Shown here piece after piece: positions 24,536-37,313 of a stretch of DNA of 64,000 nt (position 1 is the stretch's first letter; the number at the start of each line of letters is the position of its first letter). Made by a program: the position numbers and the translations under genes. A model generated the notes under the pieces. It was not told the origin of the DNA. It did no database searches and worked only from the letters and a program-made list of their open reading frames with translations. The stretch lies in assembly GCF_024323335.1 (NCBI RefSeq), contig NC_066581.1, positions 440,287,816 to 440,351,815 of the forward strand, read 5' to 3'. Origin of the DNA: Lathyrus oleraceus (lineage: Eukaryota; Streptophyta; Magnoliopsida; Fabales; Fabaceae).

Positions 24536-25983
24536 CTATGGATCCCTATTAGCTCGGGATGCTGGAAGACGAGAAGTGCACAACTTCTTGATCTCTCTCT
24601 CATAGGCAACCTCCATATCGGCTTTCTCCTTCGCAAGTCGATCATACTTCCTCTTCCAGAACTTGGAAGACTGAGGAAGCAGAGAAGTCCAAGCGTCGTT
24701 CGGATCATCGATCACTCGGTGCTCGAGAAATTCAATCATAGCATCTTTCTCCTTGAGCTGCTGCAGCAATTCCTCCCTCTCACGGATCCAGGCACGCGAA
24801 AGGTCTTCTCTCTCAACTCCTCTACACGTTGGGTAGGGAGGGTTGAAGGCCCAGCCACATCCAACGGTGTAGGTCTTGGATAATCATATGGCATCAAGTA
24901 GGTAGCAGCCCTCTGTCTGACCCAAGAGGTGTATGGCTCCAAAGCAACGCAGTTCTTTGGACCCAATTCATTCCTACTCTTTATGCGAATATTGCGCCAA
25001 GCGCGGACAAATCTGGCTTTCAGGCCTTGGGGATCTTTACCCTCCTGAAAGAATACACCTTCTAACAGAATGTTATGGGGTTTATCCTTTAGGGGGAACC
25101 CAAGCTGACGACGTGCAAGCGTAGGGTTGTAGCTGATCCCACCACATGTACCAAGAAGAGGCACATTGGGGAATTCACCACAAGAATCGATGATCTGAAC
25201 GGTATCATACACGCGATCATACCAGGTGATATCATCATTGGTGAGAGACATAAGTCTCTGGGACCACCGTAGACATCCCTTGTTCTCCTTGAAAGCAACT
25301 GTCTGCGGCAAGTGCGAAATAAACCACTTGTACAGCAGGGGTAAACAGCAGACAATGACTCCTCCATTCTTCATATTCCTTAGGTGCATGGAGACATATG
25401 CATCGCCCAACAAAGTCGGAACTGGATTAAGAACTGAGAAGATCCTAATGGCGTTCATGTCCACGAACTTGTCGAAGTTGGGAAACAGCACCAATCCATA
25501 GATGAGCAGCACAAATAGAGCCTCAAAGGCATCCTCACTCATGGCCTTCCCATAAAAGGTAGCTTGGGCAATGAGGAACTCGGAAGGAAAACCCTGAATT
25601 CCACCTTTGGTAGTCAGATTAGCTCTAATCAGATCTTCATCTATATGCAACAAGCTAGCAATCTCTCGAGCAGATGGAATACTCTCTAGGCCACTGAACG
25701 GCACTTGATCCAGAATCGGAATCCCAATAAGGTGAGAGTATTCTTCCAAAGTCGGCAACAGCTGGAAGTCCGGAAATAAGAAGCAATGATGCAACGGATC
25801 GTAGAACTGAGCAAGAGTACTCATCAATCCTTCGTCAACCTGAGTGGTGAGCAGAGGTAGGAGCTTCCCATAGCGAGCTTTGAAACCCAAGGGATCTAAT
25901 ACATACGATGTCAGATTCCTTAACTCTTTGACATCAGGCTGCTTGAAGCTGTACTTCTTTGTATACCTCTTTGGTCTTTCCAT
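24536..25983 (-). pseudogene. Ogre-1 ORF1 (extra ORF before gag), one frameshift
   Basis: This is the extra ORF upstream of gag that defines Ogre elements; its function is unknown. Starting at ATG 25983 (MERPKRYTKKYSF), the first 390 or so residues form a globular region. Its features, YGKLLPLLTTQVDEGLM, AQFYDP, FPDFQLLPTLEEY and IGIPIL, resemble the DUF7745 / plant-mobile-domain type found in legume proteins (from memory, not searched). The last 80 residues are charged and coiled-coil-like (EKDAMIEFLEHR, KFWKRKYDRLAKEKADME). A single-base deletion at about 24806-24810 relative to Ogre-2 (GTCTTCTCTC versus GTCTTCGTCTC, plus strand) shifts the frame between the two regions. A further in-frame ATG at 26046 is not matched in Ogre-2, so I chose 25983. 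Confidence 0.85.
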
Positions 25984-26983
25984 GTCTGAAAATTTTGCAA
26001 ATACACCCTTTTTAAGTTCCTTGAAATTTTTCTCTTTTGATGACATGAATGCGGATGAATGCGTGAATGCATGAATGCAACAAACACACTCAAGGATCAA
26101 GCAAAGCACACCAAACAAAGGTCGTGGGAAAGCTCTATGTATCCCTAATATCAATCATCCATTTTGGTGGATTTAGGTTTTCACCTTATCGACACCCAAG
26201 TTCCATTGATATTAACGGTACATGAACCGATTCAGGCATTCTTAATATCAACCAGCCGCTTTGATGGATTTTAGGTTTTACACCTGATCCGGGATCCATT
26301 GATATTAACAATGTTTGAACGACTCAACCACGAATCACGGGTTTGTTGAGAGTCACGAGCATGGAGTCTCGGTTAAGAACCATCCAAAGGGAGTGTACTA
26401 GGGTTTAAACCTGCCAAACATGTTCTATCAGAGGTTCCCATAATCATCGTTCCATCTTTCGAATATTATCGGAGGAACGAATACTCGTATTCCAAGAATA
26501 TTCTCAAGAGGAACTCTTATGAGTGTAGTATCGCGTAACAATCGTATCAGAACTGACATCTGAACGACCTCCGCACTACGGTCCTAAAAATAGGCCAAGA
26601 TGGGTTTGGTAAACTAAGGTCCTTGGCTTCTGCGGAACATGATTGAAAGAATAATGCCTAACCACAAATAACTTGTGTGACATTATTAGTTCAACATGAC
26701 CTCCACCAAGTGAATGGGCTCGCAAGTCAACTGGCTAAGGACTACTCCACACCAGTCAACAAGACTATGCCATTCTCCTATCCTAGAGAGCACTCGAGTT
26801 CGGGTATAGAACTCATCTCACAGATCACCAAAGCAAACAGCAAATGCATATCAAGCAATTCACACATTACAATCAATACAGTTATCCCAAATCGTACAAA
26901 AATATGTCAAATACAGAATAACAATATAGCACAACAAGGGTGAAAAGTAGGCAATACCACCAGGGATTCTGGTTCGACAGTCA
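25984..26983 (-). other. Ogre-1 leader (PBS to ORF1)
   Basis: A non-coding leader of 1 kb. It holds two tandem copies of a long inverted repeat: TAATATCAAT/ATTGATATTA at 26146-26214 and TTAATATCAA/TTGATATTAA at 26242-26308. Ogre-2 has one. The position, after the primer site and before the first ORF, is where packaging or dimerisation signals lie in retroelements. That role is inference. Confidence 0.75.
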
Positions 26984-27001
26984 TCCCCAGCAGAGTCGCC
27001 A
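26984..27001 (-). other. Primer-binding site, Ogre-1
   Basis: Sense TGGCGACTCTGCTGGGGA, 6 nt inside the 5' LTR. It is complementary to a tRNA 3' end (CCA). Ogre elements are known to use a tRNA-Arg primer of this type. It is identical in Ogre-2 and Tat-4. Confidence 0.92.
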
Positions 27002-27007
27002 CTTTTC

Positions 27008-30000
27008 TGTAGCGGTGTATTCGTCGCTATATGATCTATCGGTTAAATCATAAGCAAGAGATACATTGAAATTTCGAGTCGCCACCGCACTTTTATTTAT
27101 CCAAAGGATTGGCTAAAAAGCGAACAAAAGCCTAAGAAGTTTTACACGTAGAAAACTAATAAAAAGATCAGAGAGTCTGGGTAAGGGGTAAATTACGCAA
27201 TGGGAAGGTGTTAGGCACCCACTACGTCCTAGATACTCCTAGGGAGCCCTTTTCACACTTGTTATGCTAAATTGTTATTTGTTATGACATAAGCATTGTG
27301 CAAACATGATTGGGATGATGAGAAAAGAATATACAATTTTTATTTATTTTTGTGTTCGAACGGATGAACCCGCTGCCTACGTACCTTCCATCAAATGTAA
27401 GGATCAAAACGCCGTAGTTCGGCTAAAAGATTTCCAAAAGTGAGTTGGGTTCAATTTTAAACACAAACCCTAGGTCTTACGTTATCCACGGGAGAAAACT
27501 CAACCTTATACAAACAACAACGTCCACCATGTGAGAACAGCTTCAACTTGCCAAGGAGGGGTTAACCCTATAATAAGCAAGGAAGACTTACAATTCAATC
27601 ACTAAAGACAGAAGGTGAGATTAACATCAACCACTAAGATAAATCAAACCTATAGCTCATGTATGAAAGGATTAATGGACAAAGCCAAAACAAGTGAATG
27701 AGTGAAGTTACTGATTATGATTATGAAAATGGAGTCAAAGTATAATTAAGATCGATTCAAATAAGTATTATGAAATGAAGTTTGAAAAAAAGGTCAAGGA
27801 CTTGAGTCCAGGTTTTTAATTAGAAAAACATGAAGATGTTTGCACAACACTTATGTCAAGTTTGAAATCAAAGTGTGAAAAGGTTTAGGACATAATGAAT
27901 GATGAATGGATGAAAGATGGATAGTAAAACTTCTTAGAAGGTTCACTTCTTGAAATCATATAGCAGATGATTCAAGTGTGTCCTTTGGAATAGCAATGGA
28001 TAATAATAAACAAACAAAGCAAAGAAAGGCGGATACCGGATGCCAATCACTGGTCTTATACCAATCTCCTAAAATAAAACTGGATATCAGATGCCACTCA
28101 ATGGTCTTACACTAATCTCCTCAAACAAAGAAATAAAAGGCGGATACCGGATACCAATAGATGGATTTACACCAGTCTCCTAAAACAGAAATGGATATCA
28201 GAAGCCACTCAATGGACTTACACCAATCTCCTCAAAAGAAAACAAAAATGAAACATGGAAGTCGACTGCCAATCTGTATGGACTTAGGTTAACTCCACAG
28301 TATGGTCCTAGGAAATCCAATGCCACATTACAGGGACTTACAATGGATCCTCACATACAAGAACAAAAGCAACAATATGATCACAGGAATGCAAATGCCA
28401 ACTTACAGGGACTTATAATTGCAACCTCTCATACAAACAGATAAAACAAACTATGATCACAGGAAAGCAGATGCCAACTTACAGGGACTTATAACTGCAA
28501 CCTCACATACAAATCAAACAGATCAAACTATGATCACAGGACAACAGATGCCAACTTACAGGGACTTATAACTGTATCCTCACATACAAACAAACAAGGC
28601 AACAGAAGATATGAGTGACCAATGAGGTCTTACACTCTATCCTTCCATATCATAGGAGCAAATGCCAAAGCAATGGACTTACAATTGTCTAATGGCAATT
28701 GATGATGATGATAAATGCATAGAGCATACAAGCAGATATGTGCATATGAAGCAATCAATCAATCAATGAATATCAAACAGCACACTCTATAGCCAAACAA
28801 TGAGGGCTCACACAAGAGGGTTTGACTATGAAAGTCCACTGTAATGGGTAAGAGTCGCTCTTAACCTTGCCATTGAGAGGCTAAGGTGAAGCAGATGAAA
28901 AGGAGATGAGGGGTGTGCCTCATTGCTTCTATCCCTGATCAGGGAGAGCATTAGAAAGTGTGGGAGTTCAGAAAGTAGGAACTCTCTCCACATTATTGAC
29001 TCGATTAGATCTTGGGTTTTTATCTCAATGCTTCAACCATGTAATGGGAGCAAAGAGAGGACACACTGAATAGTGGGGGATAGATTACTTATCCCTACCT
29101 TCCACCAATTGCCTTACTTGAAGGACTTTTCCTGCTTGGGACAATTTTAAACACACACAAGCATGGCCTCTTAAGGAGGACTTCAGACAGTTTGCCCGGT
29201 CAAATAACAGACCGGGTCTCCAGACTACATGGAGAAGAAGTAATTATACCTCAAAGCAAATGCTAAATAGCAAAGCAAGCAAGTTCAAAGAACTTAAGCA
29301 ACTAAAGTACCACAAATGAAGTTCAGTGATGATGCAGTGCTTCCTTGGCCTTCAAAGCTTGAAACAGGTGGCCCTTATGCTTGGAGATGTTGGTTGGTGA
29401 AGCTTTTTCAGCTCAAGGGTGCTTAAACATGCCCAGCTATCGATTTGCCATTAAAGGATGCTTGGAAAAACAGAGCTCAATATGATCTTCCAGTTGGAGT
29501 TTTATGCTTACTAATAACTCACAAAGATGGTCAGGTTATGGAACAATCAAAGCTAGCTCGAGGGTTTGAAGCTTTTGCTCAGAATTCACCTTTGGCCAAA
29601 AATGCAAAATGAGAGAGAAAAGAGAATTTTCGTGGAGGCTGCAGCTAGCTAGGGTTGCAAATGGTCAGAAAGATGTTTAAATATATCTGTTTAAGGTTGG
29701 TTTAGGAAATGGTAATCTTGCTTATGTTAAATGAGCCAATTTGCAATTTTGCTAAACTTGCACATAAGTGAAAATGGAGGGTGTAACATTGCACGAATGG
29801 GCTTGGAAATGCTGCAAACAGACCATCCAATTGCTGTTTTATGGTCTGCTTATGAAGTGCTGTCCTTGCTTTTACTTAATGAAGCTATTTTGCATATTTG
29901 CCAATTTTGCATTTTGGTCCAAAATGATGGTATGATGAAAGCATGAGCATGAATTTAAGCTTGGAGCAAGTTTCAAATAACATATGAAGCAAATCCCAAT

Positions 30001-30987
30001 TGGCCAAAGTGAGAAAAAGTCAATAAATCAAAAAGTCAATGGTTGGTCAAACTTGATTTTTAAATGAAATAGGTCCAAAAATGCCATTTTGATTGGTAAG
30101 GTTTTGGTGGATGAAATTCATAATTTTGGAAAGAGGAGGAAAAATGTGGTTTGTAGGAAAAAACCCCACCAAATTTGGCCTTATGGTTCATGAGTTATGG
30201 CTTGTTGAAGTTCACAAATTGGTGAAAATGAATTGATCATATCTTGACAACCACACATGGGATTTGAGAGTTCTTGGACTTTTTGAAAATGGGAGAACAA
30301 GATCTTCAACTTTCATGTTGGGCAAAAGTTCATTTGGAGCTTGTATCATGATGTAAGTTTAAGATCAAGAAGTTTCCATTTTTGGCAGTTGAAATTACAG
30401 GTCCACTTTCTATTTTGGGAAATTTTCTGATTAACTTCAAATTCTTCCATGATGAGGTTGGACATGATATATGAGGCTTATATAAGCATGAATGAGCTCC
30501 TTCAAACCAATTCTATCCATCAAATCACTGATTAAATCCACAGTTGACCAAGTTTGACTTTTCTAGGGTTTTGAATGACTGGAGCATTTCTGATGAATTC
30601 CAAACCCTAATTCCTTGAGAACTTGACTTCAAATGATGTCCCAAGATATATATGAGCTCTTGATTAATGATCATGGTGCCCAAATTCTGCAAGAATGGCC
30701 ACCATCTACTGCAATGACTGACTGTTGACTGTCTTTGACCTAATTGCTGATGATTGCTTCAACTGCAAGCAACAAGGTTAGACTGACAATATTTTTGTAC
30801 TTTTTTGGTTAATAAACATATGAAAAGCAAAGATATACAAATGCAAGACATGCTTGGTGATCAAGAACCAACCATAAGGCAACCTACCCACTAGGAGGGA
30901 AGCTAAGGCATGTAGTGATCCTTGAGGCCATGGTATGATATGATATGGGCCATGAGGGATCTTAGGGCCCAAAATTGGGGTCTTACA
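27008..30987 (-). mobile_element. Ogre-1 5' LTR
   Basis: 3980 bp, sense TGTAAGACCC to CCGCTACA, paired with 8487-12466 at about 99.7% identity by eye. It is flanked on the right by target duplication GCATG. The minisatellite is at 28021-28600, the TATA-like element at 29677-29686 (minus), and the PBS-like TGGCGACTC at 27076-27084 (minus). It drives the genomic transcript of Ogre-1 if active. Confidence 0.97.
29677..29686 (-). promoter_or_regulatory. Putative TATA element, Ogre-1 5' LTR
   Basis: TATATTTAAA on the minus strand, identical to the copy in the 3' LTR. It is the better candidate promoter because this is the 5' LTR. Confidence 0.35.
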
Positions 30988-30992
30988 GCATG
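30988..30992. repeat. Target site duplication GCATG (right)
   Basis: Matches 8482-8486. Together they show that Ogre-1 inserted with the usual 5 bp duplication. Confidence 0.95.
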
Positions 30993-33463
30993 CTCTCAAC
31001 ATCTTTCTAGCCATGGCATGTCTATTGGAATGGGTACCAAATGGACCTTCATGGACCTCAGTCATCAACAAGTCTGCTTCGTGTCTATCCACGCATCTGA
31101 GCAGAACCATGTCAAAATTTCTCTTATAAAGCACTTCGCCATTGAGGTAGAAACTGCCTGACAATCTTCTCAAATTCTTCCTATCTATCACAGATGCCCC
31201 AGGCGGATAAACCTGGTTCTGGAGGAAACACTTGATGTCATAATACCATGGCTTATCATCTTTCACTTCTTCAATTGCAAATACATGAGTTGGTCTATCC
31301 AAGCGCATCACGGTGATATTGGGAACTTCATTCCAATACTTAACCACAATCATCGAAGCAAGCGTAGCAAGAGCATCCGCCATCTGATTATCATCTCGAG
31401 GAATATGATGAAAGTCAACCTCAGTAAAGAACGTTGAAATCCTCCTCGCATAATCTCTATATGGAATAAGACCAGGCTGATTCGTCTCTCATTCATCCTT
31501 AATCTGATTGACAATAAGGGCCGAATCACCATAAACATCAAGATGCTTGATCCTTAGATCAATGCATTCTTCCAATCCCATAATACAGGTCTCGTACTCA
31601 GCCATATTATTCGTGCATTTGAAAGATAGCCTTGCTGTAAAAGGAATGTGTGTGCCCTGAGGAGTAATGATTACTGCCCCAATACCATTTCCGTACTGAT
31701 TTACAGCGCCATCAAATACCATACTCCATCTGGAACCAGGCTCTGGCCCTTCATCGAGTGTAGGCTCATCGCAATCTTTCATTTTCAAATACAGAATCTC
31801 CTCATCTGGGAAGTCATACTTAACTGACTGATAATCCTCAATAGGCTGATGTGCCAAGTGGTCAGCCAAGATACTACCTTTAATAGCTTTCTGAGCTCGA
31901 TACTCAATATCATACTCAGATAACAACATCTGCCAACGGGCAATCCTCCCGGTTAAAGCAGGCTTCTCAAATATATACTTGATTTGATCCATTCTGGATA
32001 TCAACCAAGTTGTATGATTTATCATATACTAGCGTAAACGCTTAGCGGCCCAAGCCAAAGCACAGCATGTCTTTTCAAGCATTGAGTATCGAGACTCACA
32101 ATCAGTGAACTTCTTACTCAGGTAGTAAATAGCATACTCTTTCTTTCCTGATTCGTCTTGCTGACCAAGGATACAACCCATCGAGTCTTCAAGAACTATC
32201 AGATACATGATCAAAGGTCTTCCTTCTACAGGCGGAGACAAGATTGGAGGTTTAGACAGATACTCCTTGATACTATCGAAAGCTTTCTGGCAATCCTCGG
32301 TCCAATCATGGGACTGATCTTTCCGGAGGAGCTTGAATATCGGCGCACATGTGGCAGTCATGTGGGATATGAATCTGGAAATATAATTCAAGCGGCCAAG
32401 AAAACCTCGGACTTGCTTCTCAGTTTTGGGCGCAGGCATCTCTTGTATTGCTTTGACCTTTGCAGGATCAACATCAATACCTCTTTCGCTGATAATAAAG
32501 CCCAATAACTTGCCAGAACGGAGTCCAAATGTACACTTGTTGGGATTCAGACGAAGCTTGTACTTCCTCAATCGCTGAAAAAGCTTCAACAGGTGCTCTA
32601 CATGTTCAACTTCCGTTCTTGACTTAGCAATCATATCATCAGCATATACCTGAATCTCCTTGTGCATCATACCATGGAACAAGGTGGTCATAGCTCGTTG
32701 ATACGTGGCTCCGGCGTTCTTCAAACCGAAGGGCATCACTCGATAACAGAATGTTCCCCAAGGTGTGATGAATGTTGTCTTCTCCATATCCTCGGATGCC
32801 ATCTTAATCTGGTTATATCCGGAAAATCCGTCCATAAATGAGAAGACATTGAATTTAGCTGTATTGTCTACCAACATATCAATATGTGGTAGAGGAAAAT
32901 CATCTTTCGGACTAGCTTTACTAAAGTCTCTATAGTCCACACACATCCGGACTTTTCCGTATTTCTTAGGCACGAGCACAATATTGGCCACCCATTGAGG
33001 ATACGTAGAAGTCACCAGAAACCCCGCATCAATTTGCTTCTGAACTTCCTCTTTGATCTTCACTGCCATATCAGGATGAGTTCTTCTGAGCTTCTGCTTC
33101 ACAGGCACGCACTCAGATTTCAGCGGCAGGAAATGTTGCACAATATATGTATCTAGACCCAGCATGTCTTCATATGACCAAGCAAAGATATCGACATATT
33201 CTCGTAGCAATTCAATCAACCCCTTCTTAACAGATTCTTCCAGGAGTGCCCCAATCTTCACTTCTCGCACACAATCCTCAGACCCCAAGCTGACTGTTTC
33301 CAGATTCTCAAGATGCGGCTGAATGATCTTCTTTTCATGCTCAAGTAGACGGGTAATCTCATCAGGAATCTCTTCAACATCATCTTCCTCTGCCTCAAAT
33401 ACAGGGAATTCAAAATTGGGAGATGGCGTTGGATCATTATGTTCAATGGGTTTAGAAATCAAC
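30993..33463 (-). pseudogene. Ogre-2 pol exon 2, N-terminal part: RT, two RNases H, start of integrase
   Basis: Homologous throughout to Ogre-1 pol and in one frame, but damaged. The RT active site reads YADD instead of YVDD (near 32645). TAG at 32029-32031 replaces a Gln codon in the first RNase H. TGA at 31489-31491 replaces a Trp codon in the archaeal RNase H. The integrase begins with the HEGPFGTHSNRH half of the zinc finger and is then cut at 30988 by Ogre-1, continuing at 8486. Start is the splice acceptor. The element could not transpose on its own even before the insertion, if the stops came first. Confidence 0.93.
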
Positions 33464-33719
33464 CTGCATAATGATTTTGGATATGAAAAGCTTTTAGAAA
33501 TCAAACAAGGCAAATCATTATGCAGATGAAAAGATTGTTTTTATTCTTTTTTAGGGTTTTATGTGATCACCAATTTCATGCAAAAAGCAAAATAATTGGG
33601 AAAACAAACATTTAACATGAATTTATTGAATGAAAATATCATTGTATTTATGTTGCCAACAATGTCATCACTTCTCCTTTTGGCATGGGAGAAGGGTTTT
33701 TAAACAAAGTGATCATTAC
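33464..33719 (-). other. Ogre-type pro-RT intron, Ogre-2
   Basis: Donor GTAATG at 33719, acceptor ATTATGCAG ending at 33464; 256 nt, phase 2, frame preserved. The acceptor hairpin is present: CTGCATAATGATTT at 33464-33477 with AAATCATTATGCAG at 33512-33525. Confidence 0.85.
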
Positions 33720-36700
33720 GTGGACTTGTGGACAACTGTAGTAATATCCACAGCGACCCAATTGTTGCAGACCCCTCCAGGAATGATGAAATTGTCAGAA
33801 TCCTCTGCATCCTCTTCCAAGATAGCAGCAGCTTCCTCCTGACCGGTGTGGATGAAACCTCCACTCTTGAATAATCCTTTCTCATTGAAGACACCAGAAG
33901 AAAAGCCTATGCCAGCCCGGGACTTATTGTCCTCCAGCTCAATCATTTTTCCTAGACCAGCAATTGCACCACACTCAATGGCCAATTTTGCATCTCTATA
34001 GGAAGCAAATGAAGGAATCCTCTTCTCAACAGGCTAAGCTATAGATAAAGCTTGGAAAGGAATTCCAACTTCATCCTCAACATCTATGTATGAGAAGGAA
34101 GACAAGTGGCTAACCAGGAGAGCCTTTTCTCCCCCTACCACTACCAGTTTCTTATTCTTCACAAATTTCAGCTTCTGGTGTAGGGTGGATGTCACGGCAC
34201 CAGCCTCGTGAATCCATGGTCTGCCTAGGAGACAGTTGTACGATGGGTGAATATCCATAACCTGGAAGGTAATTTGGAAATCACTTGGTCCAATCTTGAT
34301 AGGGAGATCAACTTCCCCAATCACAGTCTTACGCGACCCATCGAAAGCTTTCACAACTACCCAACTCTGCCTCATGGGAGACCCTTGATAAGACAGTCTT
34401 GAGAGAGTGGTTTTTGGCAATACATTCAGGGATGATGCAGTGTCCACCAGCACATTGGACATGGCGTCGTTTCTACAATTCATGGATATGTGTAAAGCCA
34501 AGTTGTGGTCTCTTCCCTCCTCAGGGAGATCAGAGTCACAGAAACTCAAATTGTTACAAGCAGTAATGTTTGCAACAATGCTATCGAACTGTTCTGTAGT
34601 GACATCATGATCTACATATGCCACATCCAAAACTTTCTGCAGAGCCTCCCTATGCGGTTCTGAATTCAGGAGTAATGATAACACGGATATCTTGGATGGC
34701 GTTTGTAGAAGCTAGTCTACAACATTGTACTCACTCTTCTTGATGAGTTTCAGCGTCTCATCACAATCTTCTTTCACATTGCCGCTAGGGCCAACAGAAG
34801 TAGGAGTTTTTAGTACAGAGGAGGGCTTAACAACAGGTGTCGGATTCGGGGCGCTCATAGCATTCCCAATCGGGCGTTCAACAAAATCAGCATTAGCCTG
34901 GGGCTTCGGTGGCGCAGAAAACACGCGACCGTTGCGGGTCAAACCACTTACGTCAGCAATATTCACAACAAAGGATGATGGTAAAGTCACCTCTTTCCCA
35001 TCTTCTACAGCAACAGCGCTGTAACGAAATAGAATTGCTTTCTCAGAAGAATACGGTACTGGACCGGCAGGCTTAATGATCAGGGAAGAAGAAACCTTCT
35101 GCTTGCTACCATCATACTTGATGATAACAGGTTCAGGTATCCGAAACACTAGGGAAATTACATTGACCTCTGGCTCATCTTCGTCAACATTCCTATTCTG
35201 AAGGATCTCAATAACTCCTTCGTCCAGCATTTCCTGAAGATCTTTGCGCACCTGGCGACAACCCAATCGGTTAATAGGGCAGATTTGGCATTTATCATGA
35301 TCGTGCTCATAGTGACTATAATGACACAGCAAACGGTGCAACTCGACCAACGATTGTCGAATATGACTGACATATTTGACTTTGTACTTGCCAGGGAAAC
35401 CCTGGACCATGTTGACAGATTTCCCATGCTCGGGCAATGAGTTCTTCTTCATATTAGGACCTACGTCCTCAAAACACAGGATGCCACACCTCACAAGGTC
35501 TTGAACCTTGGTCTTCAAAGGATAGCAATTCTCCACGTCGTGGCCAGGAGCACCAGAGTGATAAACACAATGCAATTCAGGCTTATACCACCACTGAGGG
35601 TTAGCAGGTATAGCTGGTGGGTCCCTCAGAGTAATCAACTTCCTTTCTATCAAAGAGGGATATAGTTCTGCATATGTCATCGGAATCAGATCAAAAGTGA
35701 CCTTTTTCCTCTCATAACTTGTGCTGGTTTGATTACTATTTCGAGGCTGATAGGCCTGCTGTTGCGGACGGTGCTGTTGTTGTTGATATTGCTGAGGTGA
35801 TTGTTGATTGTTGCTATGCTGCTGATACTGTTGATTGTCTCTGAAAACAGGTGCTATATGAGCCACCTGGTGCTGGTTACCGGCGGGACGCACAGTCTTC
35901 CTCCTCATAGAGGGTCTTCTAGGTTTCACATTGGAAGTCACAGCATGTGCCTCTCCATCTTTCTTCTTTGCAAACGCCCCATAACATTTGGCAGAAGAGC
36001 TTTCTTCCTTGGTTAGACGTCCTTCTCTAACCCCTTCTTCTAGACGCATCCCCATGTTCACCATCTCAGTGAAGTCAGAAGGAGCGCTAGCAATCATCCA
36101 CTCATAATAGAATAAACTCAAGGTCTTCAGAAAGATCTTGGTCATTTCCTTCTCTTCTAGCGGAGGCACGATCTGTACTGCCAACTCTCGCCACCTCTGG
36201 GCGTACTCTTTAAATGTTTCCTTATCCTTCTGGGACATGGCCCTTAGCTGATCCCTATCGGGAGCCATATCCACATTATACTTGTACTGCTTAACGAAGG
36301 CCTCGCCAAGATCGTTGAAGGAAAGGATGTTCGCACTGTCCAACCCCATGTACCAACGCAGAGCGGCACCGGACAGACTGTCCTGAAAGTAGTGGATGAG
36401 CAATTGGTCATTATCAGTTTGAGTTGACATCTTCCTGGAATACATAACCAGGTGGCTGAGAGGACAGGTGTTCCCCTTGTATTTTTCAAAGTCAGGGACC
36501 TTGAATTTCACCGGAATCTTCACATTGGGAACCAAGCATAACTCGGCAGCAGACTTGCCAAAGAGATCCTTTTCTCTAAGAGTCTTCAATTCCTTGCGAA
36601 GCTCAAGAAATTGATCATTCATTGCATCCATCTTCTCATGGACATCTGGGCCTTCAGAGTGATAGATGGTGTCGTCTACTCTGGGTATAGTATGCACGAC

Positions 36701-37003
36701 AGGAGAAGGAACAGCAAGGACCGGGCTAGATGCCGGCATAGAAGCAAAAGTTGGAGCAGGGCCCTCAGGCATGAAATTGGGAGGCATCCCCCACGGAAAC
36801 CCAGTTAGCATGGCTGCTGGAGCAAAATATGCACTGGCTGCAGGCACAGTCGAGGAAACAATCTCAGAGATGACTGTCCTCTGGGGAGGAGTTGAAGGTG
36901 TTGGATAAGACTGGCTCTGGGAAGCCAGGAAAGGTTCCATCAAAGCACTCAGTCTGGCGACTTCTTCTTTGAGTTCACGGTTCTCTTGCTCTAGATGATC
37001 CAT
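33720..37003 (-). pseudogene. Ogre-2 gag-protease, stops and altered protease active site
   Basis: Colinear with Ogre-1 gag-pro. ATG at 37003 starts MDHLEQENRELKEEV, followed by the capsid-like region, a Gln-rich tract and the variant knuckle CVYHSGAPGHDVENC. TAG at 34712-34714 (Gln to stop) lies before the protease and TAG at 34034-34036 after it. The protease catalytic motif reads DTASS where Ogre-1 and Tat-4 have DTGSS (near 34435); the glycine of this motif is essentially invariant in active retropepsins. The upstream conserved frame (YYTRANSSRL) is also present. The frame ends in the intron. Confidence 0.92.
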
Positions 37004-37313
37004 CAGTCTGGAAGAGTTGGCTCTAGTGTAGTACCGGTGAGTCAGCTTGTCTTCAAAATAAATGAAGAATACAGAGTTAGACCACAGGACCAGAAGCCGG
37101 GAATAAAACCTGCTTATGCATATGATGCATGCAATTCTTGTGCATATGATTTGTTTTTATTTCACAGGAACTATAGGGTTTTATTTGTAAATTTCGGAAA
37201 TATTAACTGTTTATCACATATGGAAATATCTCATCAAATAATATCAGGGAAAAAGAAGTACAGCATTGTCAATCATATACAAGAGGAAAGGAAAATAATC
37301 ATCCTATGGATCC
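37004..37313 (-). other. Spacer between ORF1 and gag, Ogre-2
   Basis: An AT-rich spacer, homologous to the 24235-24535 region of Ogre-1. It contains the ATG-less conserved frame at its gag end. Confidence 0.7.
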
